Shown: positions 1 to 8,182 of the stretch, one piece after another
Layout: each line of letters opens with the position of its first letter
Position numbering within the stretch: the first letter of the stretch is position 1
Assembly (NCBI RefSeq): GCF_016654115.1
Contig: NZ_JAEQAZ010000103.1
Span: forward strand, 1 to 64,000
Reading direction: 5' to 3'
Source: Streptomyces sp. MBT53
GTDB lineage: Bacteria > Actinomycetota > Actinomycetes > Streptomycetales > Streptomycetaceae
DNA length: 64,000 bases
The notes under the pieces: model-generated
The model's input: the letters and a program-made list of their open reading frames with translations, nothing else
Told to the model about the DNA's origin: nothing
The model's database searches: none
Program-made: the position numbers and the translations under genes

Positions 1-36
1 GCGCGACCAGCCCCCACGCACCCGCACCCGCCACAC
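1..36 (-). repeat. Partial copy of dispersed GC-rich repeat
   Basis: The left edge reads as the reverse complement of the outer part of the repeat seen complete near 4107, 11369, 18722 and 29092 (GGGTGCGGGTG then GTGGGGGCTGG then CGCGC). The rest lies outside the window. It sits just downstream of the stop of the SDR gene. Confidence 0.7.
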
Positions 37-56
37 AACGCATCGCCCCCACCCCC

Positions 57-974
57 TTAGGCGTTAGGCCGACTCCCCTCCCGCGCAGCCCGCTCCATCT
101 CCTGCAACCGAGAAAGCATCGGCATCGGATCCACCCCCACGGACCCCGGCAAGAACTCCGCGATCTTCTCGGCCGTCCAACCGCCGGAGGCAGACGCATA
201 CCCCGCCCGCAACTCCCGAGGCTGCGCCCACACCGCGATCTTCGGCCCCGCGACGGTATAGACCTGACCGGTGACCCCGAACTCCCGAGCCGCATCCGAC
301 AGCAGATAGACGACCATCGCCGCCACATCCTCCGGCGACCCGATCTCCGCCAACTCCATGGGCACGTTCGCCGACATCCGCGTACGAGCGACAGGTGCCA
401 CCGCATTCGCGGTCACCCCGTACTTGTTCAGGCCCAGCGCAGCGCTCCGCACCAGCGAGATGATCCCGCCCTTGGCCGCGCTGTAGTTGGCCTGCGAAAC
501 AGACCCTTGATGATTCCCACTGGTGAATCCGATCAACGTCCCGCTCCGCTGCTTCCGCATCACCGCGGAAGCCGCCCGGAAAACAGTGAACGTCCCCTTC
601 AAATGCGTGGCGAGAACGGGATCCCACTCCTCCTCGGACATGTTGAAGAGCATCCGCTCCCGCAGAATCCCGGCAACGCACACCACTCCGTCGAGGCGCC
701 CGTACGAAGACAGCGCGACGTCGACGACCCGCTGGCCGCCCGCCATCGTAGAAATGTCATCGGCGACGGCGACGGCGTCTCCCCCCGCCGCCTCTATCTC
801 CTTGACGACGCCCTCGGCGATCTCGCTCGTCGGCGACGCGCCGTCCATCGAGACGCCGTAGTCGTTGACGACGACCCGTGCCCCCTCGGCCGCCGCGGCG
901 AGCGCGACGGCCCGGCCGATGCCCCGGCCCGCGCCCGTGACGGCTACGACCTTGCCTGCCAAGAAGTTCCCCAT
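57..974 (-). CDS. SDR-family oxidoreductase
   Basis: Cytosolic NAD(P)-dependent dehydrogenase of the short-chain dehydrogenase/reductase superfamily, 305 residues. The Rossmann motif TGAGRGIG is at residues 13-20 and the catalytic Tyr-x-x-x-Lys lies in YSAAK (Tyr164, Lys168), with a Ser about 13-15 residues before it. The NDYG stretch after the second strand resembles the SDR branch related to 17-beta-hydroxysteroid dehydrogenase 4 and acyl-CoA beta-oxidation enzymes, so oxidation of a 3-hydroxyacyl-CoA or related alcohol is likely; the substrate cannot be read. The long C-terminal tail (about 50 residues) is beyond the basic fold. It is divergent from the cyclase gene at 1070, with palindromic operators between them. 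Confidence 0.9.
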   Translation of the reverse strand: MGNFLAGKVVAVTGAGRGIGRAVALAAAAEGARVVVNDYGVSMDGASPTSEIAEGVVKEIEAAGGDAVAVADDISTMAGGQRVVDVALSSYGRLDGVVCVAGILRERMLFNMSEEEWDPVLATHLKGTFTVFRAASAVMRKQRSGTLIGFTSGNHQGSVSQANYSAAKGGIISLVRSAALGLNKYGVTANAVAPVARTRMSANVPMELAEIGSPEDVAAMVVYLLSDAAREFGVTGQVYTVAGPKIAVWAQPRELRAGYASASGGWTAEKIAEFLPGSVGVDPMPMLSRLQEMERAAREGSRPNA

Positions 975-994
975 GTCCGGCCCCTCCCGCAGTT

Positions 995-1039
995 TCTGAC
1001 GGTCCGTTAGATTCGACTCAGATTCTACGACCCGTCAGA
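995..1039. promoter_or_regulatory. Divergent promoter region with TetR-type operator palindromes
   Basis: TCTGACG-GTC-CGTTAGA lies at 995-1011 and a weaker copy, TTCTACG-ACC-CGTCAGA, at 1023-1039, between the divergent SDR and cyclase starts. Both fit the 17-bp pattern TCTGACG-N3-CGTCAGA that recurs at 6580-6624 in front of the amidohydrolase and CoA ligase genes. Size and symmetry suit a TetR-type dimer. The cognate regulator is not identifiable here. Confidence 0.65.
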
Positions 1040-1069
1040 TGCCTGAGGACAAGCCCCGGGGAGCCCCCG

Positions 1070-2026
1070 ATGTCACTGCCGCCGTCACCACCGCCACCGC
1101 CGTCACTCGGTCCGGAGTTCCACGACATCGCCAAGCGCGTGAACAACTGGGGCCGTTGGGGACCGGACGACGAGATCGGCACGCTGAACCTGATCACCGA
1201 CGAGGTGGTCCGCGAGGCGGCCGCCGAGATCCGGACCGGCCGCCGTATCCCGCTCGCCCTCCCCCTCCAGGCCGACGGCGTGCAGACGGGGATGATCCCG
1301 GGCCGGGTCAACCCGCTGCACGCGATGGTGCAGATCAACCAGGAGCTGTTCGGCCCGGGCACGGTGGCGTGCAGCGACGACGCGGTGACGATGGGGCTGC
1401 AGGCGGGCACGCACTGGGACGCGCTGACGCATGTCTCGCACTCGGGGAAGCTGTACAACGGCCGCCCGGCCGGCACCGTGACGCCGCACGGGGGCGCCGA
1501 GTTCAGCGGTATCGACAAGGCGCGGCACATCGTCTCGCGCGGGGTGCTGCTGGACGTGGCACGCGCGCGGGGCGTCGACCGTCTCGAAGGCGGTCACGCG
1601 GTGACCCCGGAGGATCTGGAGGCCGCCGAGCAACTCGCCGGCACCCAGGTGCGCGCGGGCGACATCGTGCTCGTACGGACCGGGCAGGTGCAGGTGTACC
1701 TGTCCGGCGACAAGCACGGTTACGGCTATCCCTCGCCCGGTCTGTCGGTCCGTACGCCGGAGTGGTTCCACGCGCGGGATGTCGCGGCGGTCGCCAACGA
1801 CACCCTGACCTTCGAGATATTTCCGCCGGAGATCGAGGACTTGTGGCTGCCGGTGCACGCTCTCGACCTGGTCGAGATGGGGATGCTGCAGGGGCAGAAC
1901 TGGAATCTCGAAGAGTTGTCCACAGCTTGTGGACAAGAGAACCGTTACGCGTTCTTCCTGTCGGCGATGCCCGAACCTTTCGTGGGCGCCACGGGAACCC
2001 CGGTGGCCCCGATCGCCATCCTCTAG
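1070..2026 (+). CDS. Cyclase family protein (kynurenine-formamidase-like fold)
   Basis: Metal-dependent hydrolase of the cyclase/KynB superfamily, 318 residues. The diagnostic metal-binding motif reads AGTHWDALTH with His115, Asp117 and His121; a GDIVLVRTG stretch and the C-terminal EDLWLPVHALDL segment are also typical of long members. It starts at ATG 1070 with a Pro-rich N-terminus. In catabolic clusters such proteins open a ring or hydrolyse an amide or lactone. Its pairing with an SDR, acyl-CoA dehydrogenases and a CoA ligase under the same operators suggests one step in degrading a cyclic or branched carboxylic compound; this role is inferred. Confidence 0.88.
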   Translation: MSLPPSPPPPPSLGPEFHDIAKRVNNWGRWGPDDEIGTLNLITDEVVREAAAEIRTGRRIPLALPLQADGVQTGMIPGRVNPLHAMVQINQELFGPGTVACSDDAVTMGLQAGTHWDALTHVSHSGKLYNGRPAGTVTPHGGAEFSGIDKARHIVSRGVLLDVARARGVDRLEGGHAVTPEDLEAAEQLAGTQVRAGDIVLVRTGQVQVYLSGDKHGYGYPSPGLSVRTPEWFHARDVAAVANDTLTFEIFPPEIEDLWLPVHALDLVEMGMLQGQNWNLEELSTACGQENRYAFFLSAMPEPFVGATGTPVAPIAIL

Positions 2027-2029
2027 GGC

Positions 2030-2118
2030 AGTCCGGTTTTGACGAGGGCCGGACTTACGGTCGGATGGCGGCGCGCTGCTGCCCGCCCCGAGCACGGCAC
2101 CGCGCTGCCGCCATCCGA
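2030..2118. terminator. Two hairpins after the cyclase gene
   Basis: AGTCCGG (2030-2036) pairs with CCGGACT (2049-2055), and TCGGATGGCGGC (2061-2072) pairs perfectly with GCCGCCATCCGA (2107-2118). They follow the cyclase stop closely and probably end its transcript. The remainder to 2367 shows no supportable gene. Confidence 0.55.
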
Positions 2119-2367
2119 CTCCGGCGCACCCGTCCCGGCCCCCGGCCCCGAGGGAACCCACGCCGAACACGACCCACACTCGCCGAGGGCTCCCGTCACC
2201 GAAGCCCTCGTCGTCCCCTCGCGGCGAATCGCTGCCCACAAGCGTGACCAAACGGTCACGTCGCGTCAACGCCCATCCGGGGATTTATTCCTTAAGCACC
2301 ACTTTGCCGCAGGGCGCGCGTGGAAGCACGGCCCGGCGCATCTTCGCCGGGCACTTGCAGACAGCAC

Positions 2368-2853
2368 CTACACGGCTTCGTACGCGAAGCCCTCGAACCC
2401 CCCGTACGCCGTGACACCGCCCCCGAACGCGGCTGCGGCGTCCCGGGGTTGGCTGCCCCGGTCCAGCTCGCACCAGATGCGCTTGCCGGTGCCCTCGGCG
2501 CTCCAGCCCCAGCGGTCGGCGAGGCCGTCCACCAGCGCCAGTCCGCGACCGCCGGTCTCGTCACCGTCCGCGCAACGCGGCACGGGAGCCGTACAGCTGG
2601 TGTCGGCGACCTCGAGACGGACCGTGGCCGACTCGTCCGCCTCGTCCGGCAGGGAGAGCCGCAGCACAGCCGGACAACCGGTGTGCACCACCGCGTTGGT
2701 GACCAGCTCGGAGACCAGCAGGATCAGCGTCTCCGCGAGCGGTTCGTCTGCTTCTATCCCGGACCCGGCGAGCCGGGAGCGCGCCCATCTCCTGGCCCGC
2801 CCCACCTCTGCGGGGTCGGGCCGGATCTCCAGCTGCACTTGAAGCACCTGCAC
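2368..2853 (-). CDS. ATP-binding protein, anti-sigma (HATPase_c_2) family
   Basis: Single-domain GHKL-type ATPase of the RsbW-like class, 161 residues. The N box is ELVTNAVVH, followed by a VADTS stretch and the glycine-rich GRGLALV box, then a GKRIWCEL strand. Streptomyces encode many of these; where studied they bind sigma factors or phosphorylate STAS proteins. The GTG at 2853 gives the longest protein; in-frame GTGs a few codons later are alternatives and no strong ribosome-binding site decides. It is monocistronic, and the nearest STAS protein in the window is at 8820. Confidence 0.85.
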   Translation of the reverse strand: MQVLQVQLEIRPDPAEVGRARRWARSRLAGSGIEADEPLAETLILLVSELVTNAVVHTGCPAVLRLSLPDEADESATVRLEVADTSCTAPVPRCADGDETGGRGLALVDGLADRWGWSAEGTGKRIWCELDRGSQPRDAAAAFGGGVTAYGGFEGFAYEAV

Positions 2854-3347
2854 CGCTCACACCATCCGAACCGGCGGACACATAGCCTCGCGCCTCACGA
2901 GGGCCACGATCGTAGCCATTTTCTGCATGGCCAGAACAACGACCGGAGCCAGGGTCACGGAACGTGAATCCCTTGCGAGACAGCATGATTGACGTTCCGT
3001 CACCCCAACAAGCGCTTCGGGCATATTCCAGCGCGAAGGAGTACGCGTGCGGGATACTGTGCGACGCTCGTTGCGGGGAGTCGAACAGGCAGGGGTGAAA
3101 GCCCGTTCTGCCATACGAACTGCGGAGCGCACCGCCCGACCCGGAGCCGCCTCACAGGCAACTCCGGCATGGCTCGTACCTTGAACCACTCGCATCCCAC
3201 ACAAGGTACCGGAGCCCCACGGCGACTCCGGGCCGTGACGAGTCACGCCTAGGACACAACCCGATATCAACGCTGCGTGATTCCGCTGTGCCACGATCCG
3301 CGACACCGTTGTCGGAGCCGCCCCGGTCGCCGCAGGCAGGCGCCCCA
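2854..3347. other. Intergenic region, 494 bp
   Basis: It separates the leftward ATPase gene from the leftward acyl-CoA dehydrogenase gene. It is less GC-rich than its flanks. The only candidate inside is the short rightward frame at 3047; longer frames here have codon use unlike Streptomyces genes. The promoter for the ATPase gene must lie in its left part. Confidence 0.5.
3047..3184 (+). CDS. Possible 45-residue basic small protein
   Basis: A GTG at 3047 follows a good ribosome-binding site (AAGGAG, 3036-3041). The frame ends at TGA 3182-3184. The product would be basic and Ala/Arg-rich. The third codon position is only moderately GC-rich, which argues against a normal Streptomyces gene. 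Only the start context supports it; I recognise no family. Confidence 0.25.
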   Translation: MRDTVRRSLRGVEQAGVKARSAIRTAERTARPGAASQATPAWLVP

Positions 3348-4223
3348 CTACACCGCTCCGCCCACCAGATCGGCCGCGAGCAGCTCCTCACTCTCCGTAC
3401 TCCCACCACCACGCTGGGCCCGCACCCACGCCCGCTTCAGATGCAGATGGACCTCGGACTCCCAGGTGAAGCCCATCCCGCCATGCACCTGCAGACAGTC
3501 CCGGGCCCCGCGCACGGCGGCCTCGTCGGCCAGCAGCCGGGCCGCGGCGATGTCCACCGGATCGGCGGTCACAGCCGCCGCGTACACGGCGGCCCGCGCC
3601 ACCTCGACGCGCACCAGCAGCTGCGCGCACAGATGCTTGACGGCCTGAAACGCCCCGATCGGCTGCCCGAACTGCTCACGAGTCCGGGCGTGTTGCACCG
3701 CGAGCCCACACACCCGCCCGGCCGTACCGAGCTGCTCGGCAGCGGTGAGCAGCACGGCAACAGGGTCGCTACGCGCAGGTGCCGGCACCCGATGCAACGG
3801 CGTCAACGGATCCACCGACCGCAGCGCTACGGCCCCCTCGGCCCCCGGCAACACGACATCGGCCGCGTCCAGCCACTCCACGAGCCGCCCATCGGCAGCG
3901 GCGACCACGGTCTCCCCGGTGGCGGCCCCCGGAACCACCCCGGCAGCAAGATGCGTGGCGACCAACGGCCCGGGCACCAGCGCCGCCCCGACCTCCTCAA
4001 ACACCAACACGGCTTCGGGCAGGCCGAGTCCGGCTCCGCCGTCGGCTTCGGGCAGTCGCAGGGAAAACACCCCAAGCTCTCCGAGAGCCCGCCAGAAACT
4101 CCGATTTAGGGGCGCGGGGAACTGCGCGCCCAGCCCCCACACACCCGCACCCGACGAACGACCAATCACATCCCGCACCGCAGCCCGCAACGCCCTTTGA
4201 TCATCCGTAAGTTGAAAGCGCAT
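3348..4223 (-). CDS. Acyl-CoA dehydrogenase family protein carrying an in-frame repeat insertion
   Basis: FAD-dependent acyl-CoA dehydrogenase-like protein of 291 residues, a short version that lacks much of the usual middle beta-domain. The N-terminus (FQLTDDQRALRAAVRD) and the C-terminal signature (ARTREQFGQPIGAFQAVKH, then QVHGGMGFTWE) are clear. The ATG at 4223 follows the TGA of the neighbouring dehydrogenase by one base, so the two are translationally coupled and may form a heteromeric enzyme. Residues roughly 24-38 (GVWGLGAQFPAPL and flanks) are encoded by a copy of the dispersed repeat at 4107-4153, inserted without breaking the frame. Whether the protein still works is unknown. Confidence 0.85.
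   Translation of the reverse strand: MRFQLTDDQRALRAAVRDVIGRSSGAGVWGLGAQFPAPLNRSFWRALGELGVFSLRLPEADGGAGLGLPEAVLVFEEVGAALVPGPLVATHLAAGVVPGAATGETVVAAADGRLVEWLDAADVVLPGAEGAVALRSVDPLTPLHRVPAPARSDPVAVLLTAAEQLGTAGRVCGLAVQHARTREQFGQPIGAFQAVKHLCAQLLVRVEVARAAVYAAAVTADPVDIAAARLLADEAAVRGARDCLQVHGGMGFTWESEVHLHLKRAWVRAQRGGGSTESEELLAADLVGGAV
4107..4153 (-). repeat. Dispersed GC-rich repeat inside an acyl-CoA dehydrogenase gene
   Basis: It contains the core GGGGCGCGGGGAACTGCGCG and the adjoining CCCCCAC and CACCCGCACCCG blocks, as in the intergenic copies. Here it lies in coding sequence and is read in the open frame. Confidence 0.8.
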
Positions 4224-4224
4224 G

Positions 4225-5358
4225 TCAGCGACCCTTCGGCAACCCGAGAATCCGCTCGGCCACGATGTTCTGCTGAATCTGCGAGGTCCCCGCAGCGATC
4301 GTGTACGACAGCGACGACAACCGATCGAGAACCCAAGGCCGTTCAAGATCAAGGGAGTCAGGACCAAGCACATCCGCCGCCACGTCATACAGCTCCTGAC
4401 GGGCATGCGAGTACCGGAGTTTGAACACCGACCCGCCCACACCGGGAACGCCACCGGAGGCTTCCGCCTCACTCACGTTCCACTGGGTCAGCCGCCACAA
4501 CGCCCGGAACTCCGCGTTCAACCGCCCCAGTTGCCGCCGCAGCACGGGATCGTCCCACCGCCCGTTCCGCCGCGCCTCGACGGCGAGTTCACCCAATACC
4601 CGCCGACAAGCGACGACCTCGCCCACAAAAGCCGTCCCGCGCTCGAAGGACAGCGTCACCATCGTCACGCGCCAGCCGTCGTTCTCGTCCCCCACCCGGT
4701 TGCCGACAGGCACCCGCACCTCGTCGAGGAACACCTCGGCGAACTCCGCGGACCCGGCGAGCGTGCGCAGCGGCCGTACGGTGATGCCCGCCGCGTCCAT
4801 CGGCATGGCGAGCCAGCTGATCCCCCGATGCTTGGGCGCCGCAGGATCCGTCCGCACCAACAGCTCGCACCAGTCGGCGACTTCGGCGTGCGAGGTCCAG
4901 ATCTTGGAACCGGTCACCACGTACTCGTCGCCGTCCCGCCACGCGCGCGTGCGCAACGACGCGAGGTCGGAACCGGCCTCGGGTTCGCTGAACCCCTGGC
5001 ACCACACCTCGTCGCCGCGCAGCACGGGCGGCAGCCAGCGTTCCCGCTGCTCGGGCGTACCCTCGGCGGCTATGGTCGGGCCCGCGTGCAACAACCCCAC
5101 GAAGTTGGCCCCCACGTAGGGCGCGCCCGCCTTCTCCGTCTCCTCCAGGAAGATGAGGCGGGTGGTCGGGGACGCGTCCCAGTGCACATCGGCGTACCCG
5201 GCGTCGTACAACATCCGCTGCCAGCCGAGGTCGTAGGAGCGCCTGCCCGGCCAGTCGTCCGGGGACGGCTTCGCGGGCAGGGTGGGGAGCACCTTGGCCA
5301 GCCACTCCCGCAATCGGACCCGGTACTCGTCCTCCTCGGCCGTGTAGGAGAGGTCCAT
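4225..5358 (-). CDS. Acyl-CoA dehydrogenase
   Basis: FAD-dependent dehydrogenase of normal length (377 residues). It has the flavin-binding segment WCQGFSEPEAGSDLASLRT, the core motif VVTGSKIWTSHA, and the C-terminal stretch SLSYTIAAGTSQIQQNIVAERILGLP. It should oxidise an acyl-CoA to the 2-enoyl-CoA, passing electrons to ETF. The ATG at 5358 overlaps the TAA of the amidohydrolase gene by one base, and one base separates its stop from the next gene, so amidohydrolase and both dehydrogenases form one leftward operon controlled from 6580-6624. Confidence 0.92.
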   Translation of the reverse strand: MDLSYTAEEDEYRVRLREWLAKVLPTLPAKPSPDDWPGRRSYDLGWQRMLYDAGYADVHWDASPTTRLIFLEETEKAGAPYVGANFVGLLHAGPTIAAEGTPEQRERWLPPVLRGDEVWCQGFSEPEAGSDLASLRTRAWRDGDEYVVTGSKIWTSHAEVADWCELLVRTDPAAPKHRGISWLAMPMDAAGITVRPLRTLAGSAEFAEVFLDEVRVPVGNRVGDENDGWRVTMVTLSFERGTAFVGEVVACRRVLGELAVEARRNGRWDDPVLRRQLGRLNAEFRALWRLTQWNVSEAEASGGVPGVGGSVFKLRYSHARQELYDVAADVLGPDSLDLERPWVLDRLSSLSYTIAAGTSQIQQNIVAERILGLPKGR

Positions 5359-6554
5359 TACCGGTCGAGGTCCAGGCCCAGCATGCGGATCGCGTTGCCC
5401 CGCATGAGCTTGTAGACGGTCTCGTCGTCGAGGCCCTTCACATGGTCGAGGGCGACTTCCTTGGTGTGCGGGAAGGTCGAGTCGACGTGCGGGTAGTCGG
5501 TCTCGAAGGTCGCGTTGTCCCGCCCCACCACGTCCAGCGAAGCGACCCCGTGCTTGTCGCGGAAGAAGCAGCAGAACATCTGGCGGTAGTAGTACGTGGA
5601 CGGCGGGTCGGGGATGAGGTCCCGCACCCCGCCCCACGCGCGGTGCTCCTCCCAGACGTCGTCGGCGCGCTCCAGGGCGTACGGGATCCAGCCCATCTGC
5701 CCTTCGCTGTAGGCGAGTTTGAGGGTCGGGAACTTCACCAGGACCCCGCTGAAGAGGAAGTCCATCATCGAGGCCATGGCGTTGTTGAAGGAGAGCGAGG
5801 CCTGTACGGCGGGCGGTGCGTCCGGGGAGGCGGCGGGCATCTGGGAGCTGCTGCCGATGTGCATGTTGACGACCGTGCCGGTCTCCTGGCAGACCGCGAA
5901 GAACGGGTCCCAGTAGCCGGAGTGGATGGACGGCAGTCCGAGGTAGGTGGGGATCTCGGAGAACGTCACCGCGCGGACCCCGCGTGCCGCGTTGCGCTTG
6001 ATCTCCTCGACCGCCAACTCGACGTCCCACAAAGGGATCAGGCAGAGCGGGATGAGCCGGCCGCCGCTGTCGCCGCACCACTCCTCGACCATCCAGTCGT
6101 TGTAGGCGCGCACGCAGGCGAGCGCGACCTCCTTGTCGTGCGCCTCGGCGAAGGTCTGGCCGCAGAAGCGCGGGAAGGTCGGGAAGCAGAGCGAGCCCTC
6201 GACGTGGTTGGCCGTCATGTCCTTGAGCCGCTCGACCGGGTCCCAGCAACCCCGCCGCATCTCCTCGCGGGTGATGCCCTCCAGGGTCATCTCGTCGCGG
6301 TCGAAGCCGACGGCGGCGATGTTGCGCTTGTACGGGAACTTGAGGTCCTCGTAGATCCACCAGTCGGTGGGCGGGCCGTCCGGGTCCATCGTGATCTGGT
6401 ACTTGCCCGCCACGTAGGCGAGTTCGCCGATTCCGGCGGTGAGCGGCTGGGGGCCGCGCTCGCGGTACTTCGCCGGCAGCCAGGTCTCGAAGAGGTGCGC
6501 GGGTTCGATCACGTGGTCGTCGACGCTGATGATGCGGGGCAGTTCGGTGGTCAT
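5358..6554 (-). CDS. Amidohydrolase family protein
   Basis: Metal-dependent hydrolase or decarboxylase of the amidohydrolase-2 (TIM-barrel) family, 398 residues. The N-terminal VDDHVIEP replaces the usual HxH strand as in many actinobacterial members; the barrel His is in the NMHIGSSS region and the late Asp region is TFETDYPHVDSTFPH. Members of this subgroup occur in cyclic carboxylate, steroid-like and aromatic degradation clusters next to acyl-CoA dehydrogenases. It is the first gene of the leftward operon, divergent from the CoA ligase. The substrate cannot be deduced. Confidence 0.88.
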   Translation of the reverse strand: MTTELPRIISVDDHVIEPAHLFETWLPAKYRERGPQPLTAGIGELAYVAGKYQITMDPDGPPTDWWIYEDLKFPYKRNIAAVGFDRDEMTLEGITREEMRRGCWDPVERLKDMTANHVEGSLCFPTFPRFCGQTFAEAHDKEVALACVRAYNDWMVEEWCGDSGGRLIPLCLIPLWDVELAVEEIKRNAARGVRAVTFSEIPTYLGLPSIHSGYWDPFFAVCQETGTVVNMHIGSSSQMPAASPDAPPAVQASLSFNNAMASMMDFLFSGVLVKFPTLKLAYSEGQMGWIPYALERADDVWEEHRAWGGVRDLIPDPPSTYYYRQMFCCFFRDKHGVASLDVVGRDNATFETDYPHVDSTFPHTKEVALDHVKGLDDETVYKLMRGNAIRMLGLDLDR

Positions 6555-6579
6555 GGGTTCCCCTCCGCCGGACGGTACT

Positions 6580-6624
6580 TATCTGATGACCCGTCAGATA
6601 GCATGTCACCTGACGAGTCGTCAG
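6580..6624. promoter_or_regulatory. Two operator palindromes between amidohydrolase and CoA ligase genes
   Basis: One site (6580-6600) has arms TATCTGA and TCAGATA around a 7-bp centre. The second (6610-6624) is a perfect CTGACGA-G-TCGTCAG palindrome. Both match the pattern at 995-1039. The second overlaps the probable promoter and leader of the ligase, whose ribosome-binding site AAGGAGG is at 6627-6633. Confidence 0.7.
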
Positions 6625-6640
6625 CCAAGGAGGGGGCACC

Positions 6641-8182
6641 ATGAACGAGACGCCGCACTCCCTGAGTTCCGCCCCCACGCTGTGGGAACTGGTCGTCCGC
6701 CGCGCCGAGTTGACTCCCGACCGGCCGGTCTTCCTCCAGGACGACCGCGCCCTGACCTTCGGCGGGTTGCGGGACCGCTCGGAGCGGGTGGCGGCGGGTC
6801 TGTACGGCATGGGTGTACGGCCCGGCACGGTCGTCGCCTGGCAGTTGCCCACCCGGATCGAGACCGCCCTGCTCTCCTTCGCGCTGGCCCGCCTGGGCGC
6901 CGTACAGACGCCGGTGATCCCCTTCTACCGCGACCGCGAAGTCGGCTTCGCGCTGCGGGAGTCGAAGGCGGAGTACTTCGCGGTGCCGGGCACCTGGCGC
7001 GGCTTCGACCACACGGAGATGGCACGACGGCTCGGCGCGCGAGGGATCTTCGAGGCGTACGACGACGCCCAACTCCCGGACGGAGAGCCGTCCTTGCTCC
7101 CCGCGCCGCCCGCCGACGGCACCTCGGTCCGCTGGATCTACTGGACCTCCGGCACCACCTCCGACCCCAAGGGCGTGCTGCACACGGACCGTTCACTGAT
7201 CGCCGGCGGCTCCTGCCTCGCGCACGCGCTGCGGCTGACGGCGGAGGACGTGGGCTCGATGGCTTTCCCGTACGCGCACATCGCGGGGCCCGACTACACG
7301 GTGATGCTGCTGCTGTACGGCTTCCCCGCGGTGATGTTCGAGCAGTTCGCGCTGCCGGACGCGTTGGAGGGCTACCGCAAGCACGGGGTGACAGTGGCCG
7401 GCGGCTCAACTGCCTTCTACTCCATGTTCCTTGCCGAGCAGCGCAAACAGCCCGACCAGAAGGTGATTCCCTCGCTACGGCTGCTCGCCGGCGGCGGGGC
7501 GCCCAAGCCACCGGAGGTCTACCACTCCGTCGTACGGGAGATGGGGGTCCAACTCACCCATGGCTACGGCATGACCGAGGTGCCGATGATCACCATGGGC
7601 GACCCGGAGGACACCACCGAGAACCTGGCGACGACCGAGGGACGGCCGCCCGAGGGGATGGAGATACGGATCGCCGAGGGCGGGGAGGTGCGGCTGCGCG
7701 GGGAGGCCGTGTGCCAGGGGTACTTGGACCCGGCGCAGACGGCTGAGGCCTTCGACGCGGACGGGTTTCTGCGCACCGGGGACCTGGGGGTCGTGACCGA
7801 CAGCGGGCATCTCATCCTCACCGGGCGGCTCAAGGACGTGATCATCCGCAAGGGCGAGAACATCTCCGCGAAGGAGATCGAGGATCTGCTCGCCGCGCAT
7901 CCGGACGTCGGTGACGTGGCCGTCGTAGGACTGTTGGACGCGGAGCGCGGGGAGCGGGTGTGCGCGGTGATCGAACAGCCGCCGGGGGCCGGGGAGTTGA
8001 CCTTGTCCGTCGTGACGGACTATCTGCGCGCGGAAGGGCTGTCCGTGCACAAGCTGCCGGAGCAGCTGGAGATCGTGGACGCCCTTCCGCGCAACGAGAC
8101 GCTGCGCAAGGTGCTCAAGTACAAGCTGCGGGAGCGCTATTCGGATCCCGGGACGGATCCCCGACCTACTCAGGCACGGTGA
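6641..8182 (+). CDS. AMP-dependent acyl-CoA synthetase / ligase
   Basis: ANL-superfamily ligase, 513 residues, activating a carboxylic acid to its CoA thioester through an acyl-adenylate. The phosphate-binding loop YWTSGTTSDPKG is near residue 168, the adenine motif is GYGMTEVPMI, and the hinge and catalytic region is GDLGVVTDSGHLILTGRLKDVIIRKGENISAKEIE. The Lys in the NETLRKVLKYKLR tail is the likely acyl-adenylation lysine. It most resembles medium-chain or cyclohexanecarboxylate-type CoA ligases. A strong ribosome-binding site supports the ATG. It probably performs the first, activating step of the pathway served by its divergent neighbours. Confidence 0.92.
   Translation: MNETPHSLSSAPTLWELVVRRAELTPDRPVFLQDDRALTFGGLRDRSERVAAGLYGMGVRPGTVVAWQLPTRIETALLSFALARLGAVQTPVIPFYRDREVGFALRESKAEYFAVPGTWRGFDHTEMARRLGARGIFEAYDDAQLPDGEPSLLPAPPADGTSVRWIYWTSGTTSDPKGVLHTDRSLIAGGSCLAHALRLTAEDVGSMAFPYAHIAGPDYTVMLLLYGFPAVMFEQFALPDALEGYRKHGVTVAGGSTAFYSMFLAEQRKQPDQKVIPSLRLLAGGGAPKPPEVYHSVVREMGVQLTHGYGMTEVPMITMGDPEDTTENLATTEGRPPEGMEIRIAEGGEVRLRGEAVCQGYLDPAQTAEAFDADGFLRTGDLGVVTDSGHLILTGRLKDVIIRKGENISAKEIEDLLAAHPDVGDVAVVGLLDAERGERVCAVIEQPPGAGELTLSVVTDYLRAEGLSVHKLPEQLEIVDALPRNETLRKVLKYKLRERYSDPGTDPRPTQAR

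Noticed and set aside
2857..3348. 163-residue leftward protein in the 2.9-3.3 kb gap
   Set aside because: Codon third positions are not GC-biased and no motif is recognisable; treated as intergenic.
5442..6644. Long plus-strand frame antisense to the amidohydrolase gene
   Set aside because: Typical GC-rich antisense shadow: no family likeness and codon use explained by the real gene.
4225..6852. One 875-residue leftward protein
   Set aside because: It is the acyl-CoA dehydrogenase frame left open upstream across the amidohydrolase gene. The upstream part is Arg/Pro-rich shadow sequence, and ATG 5358 is the coupled start.
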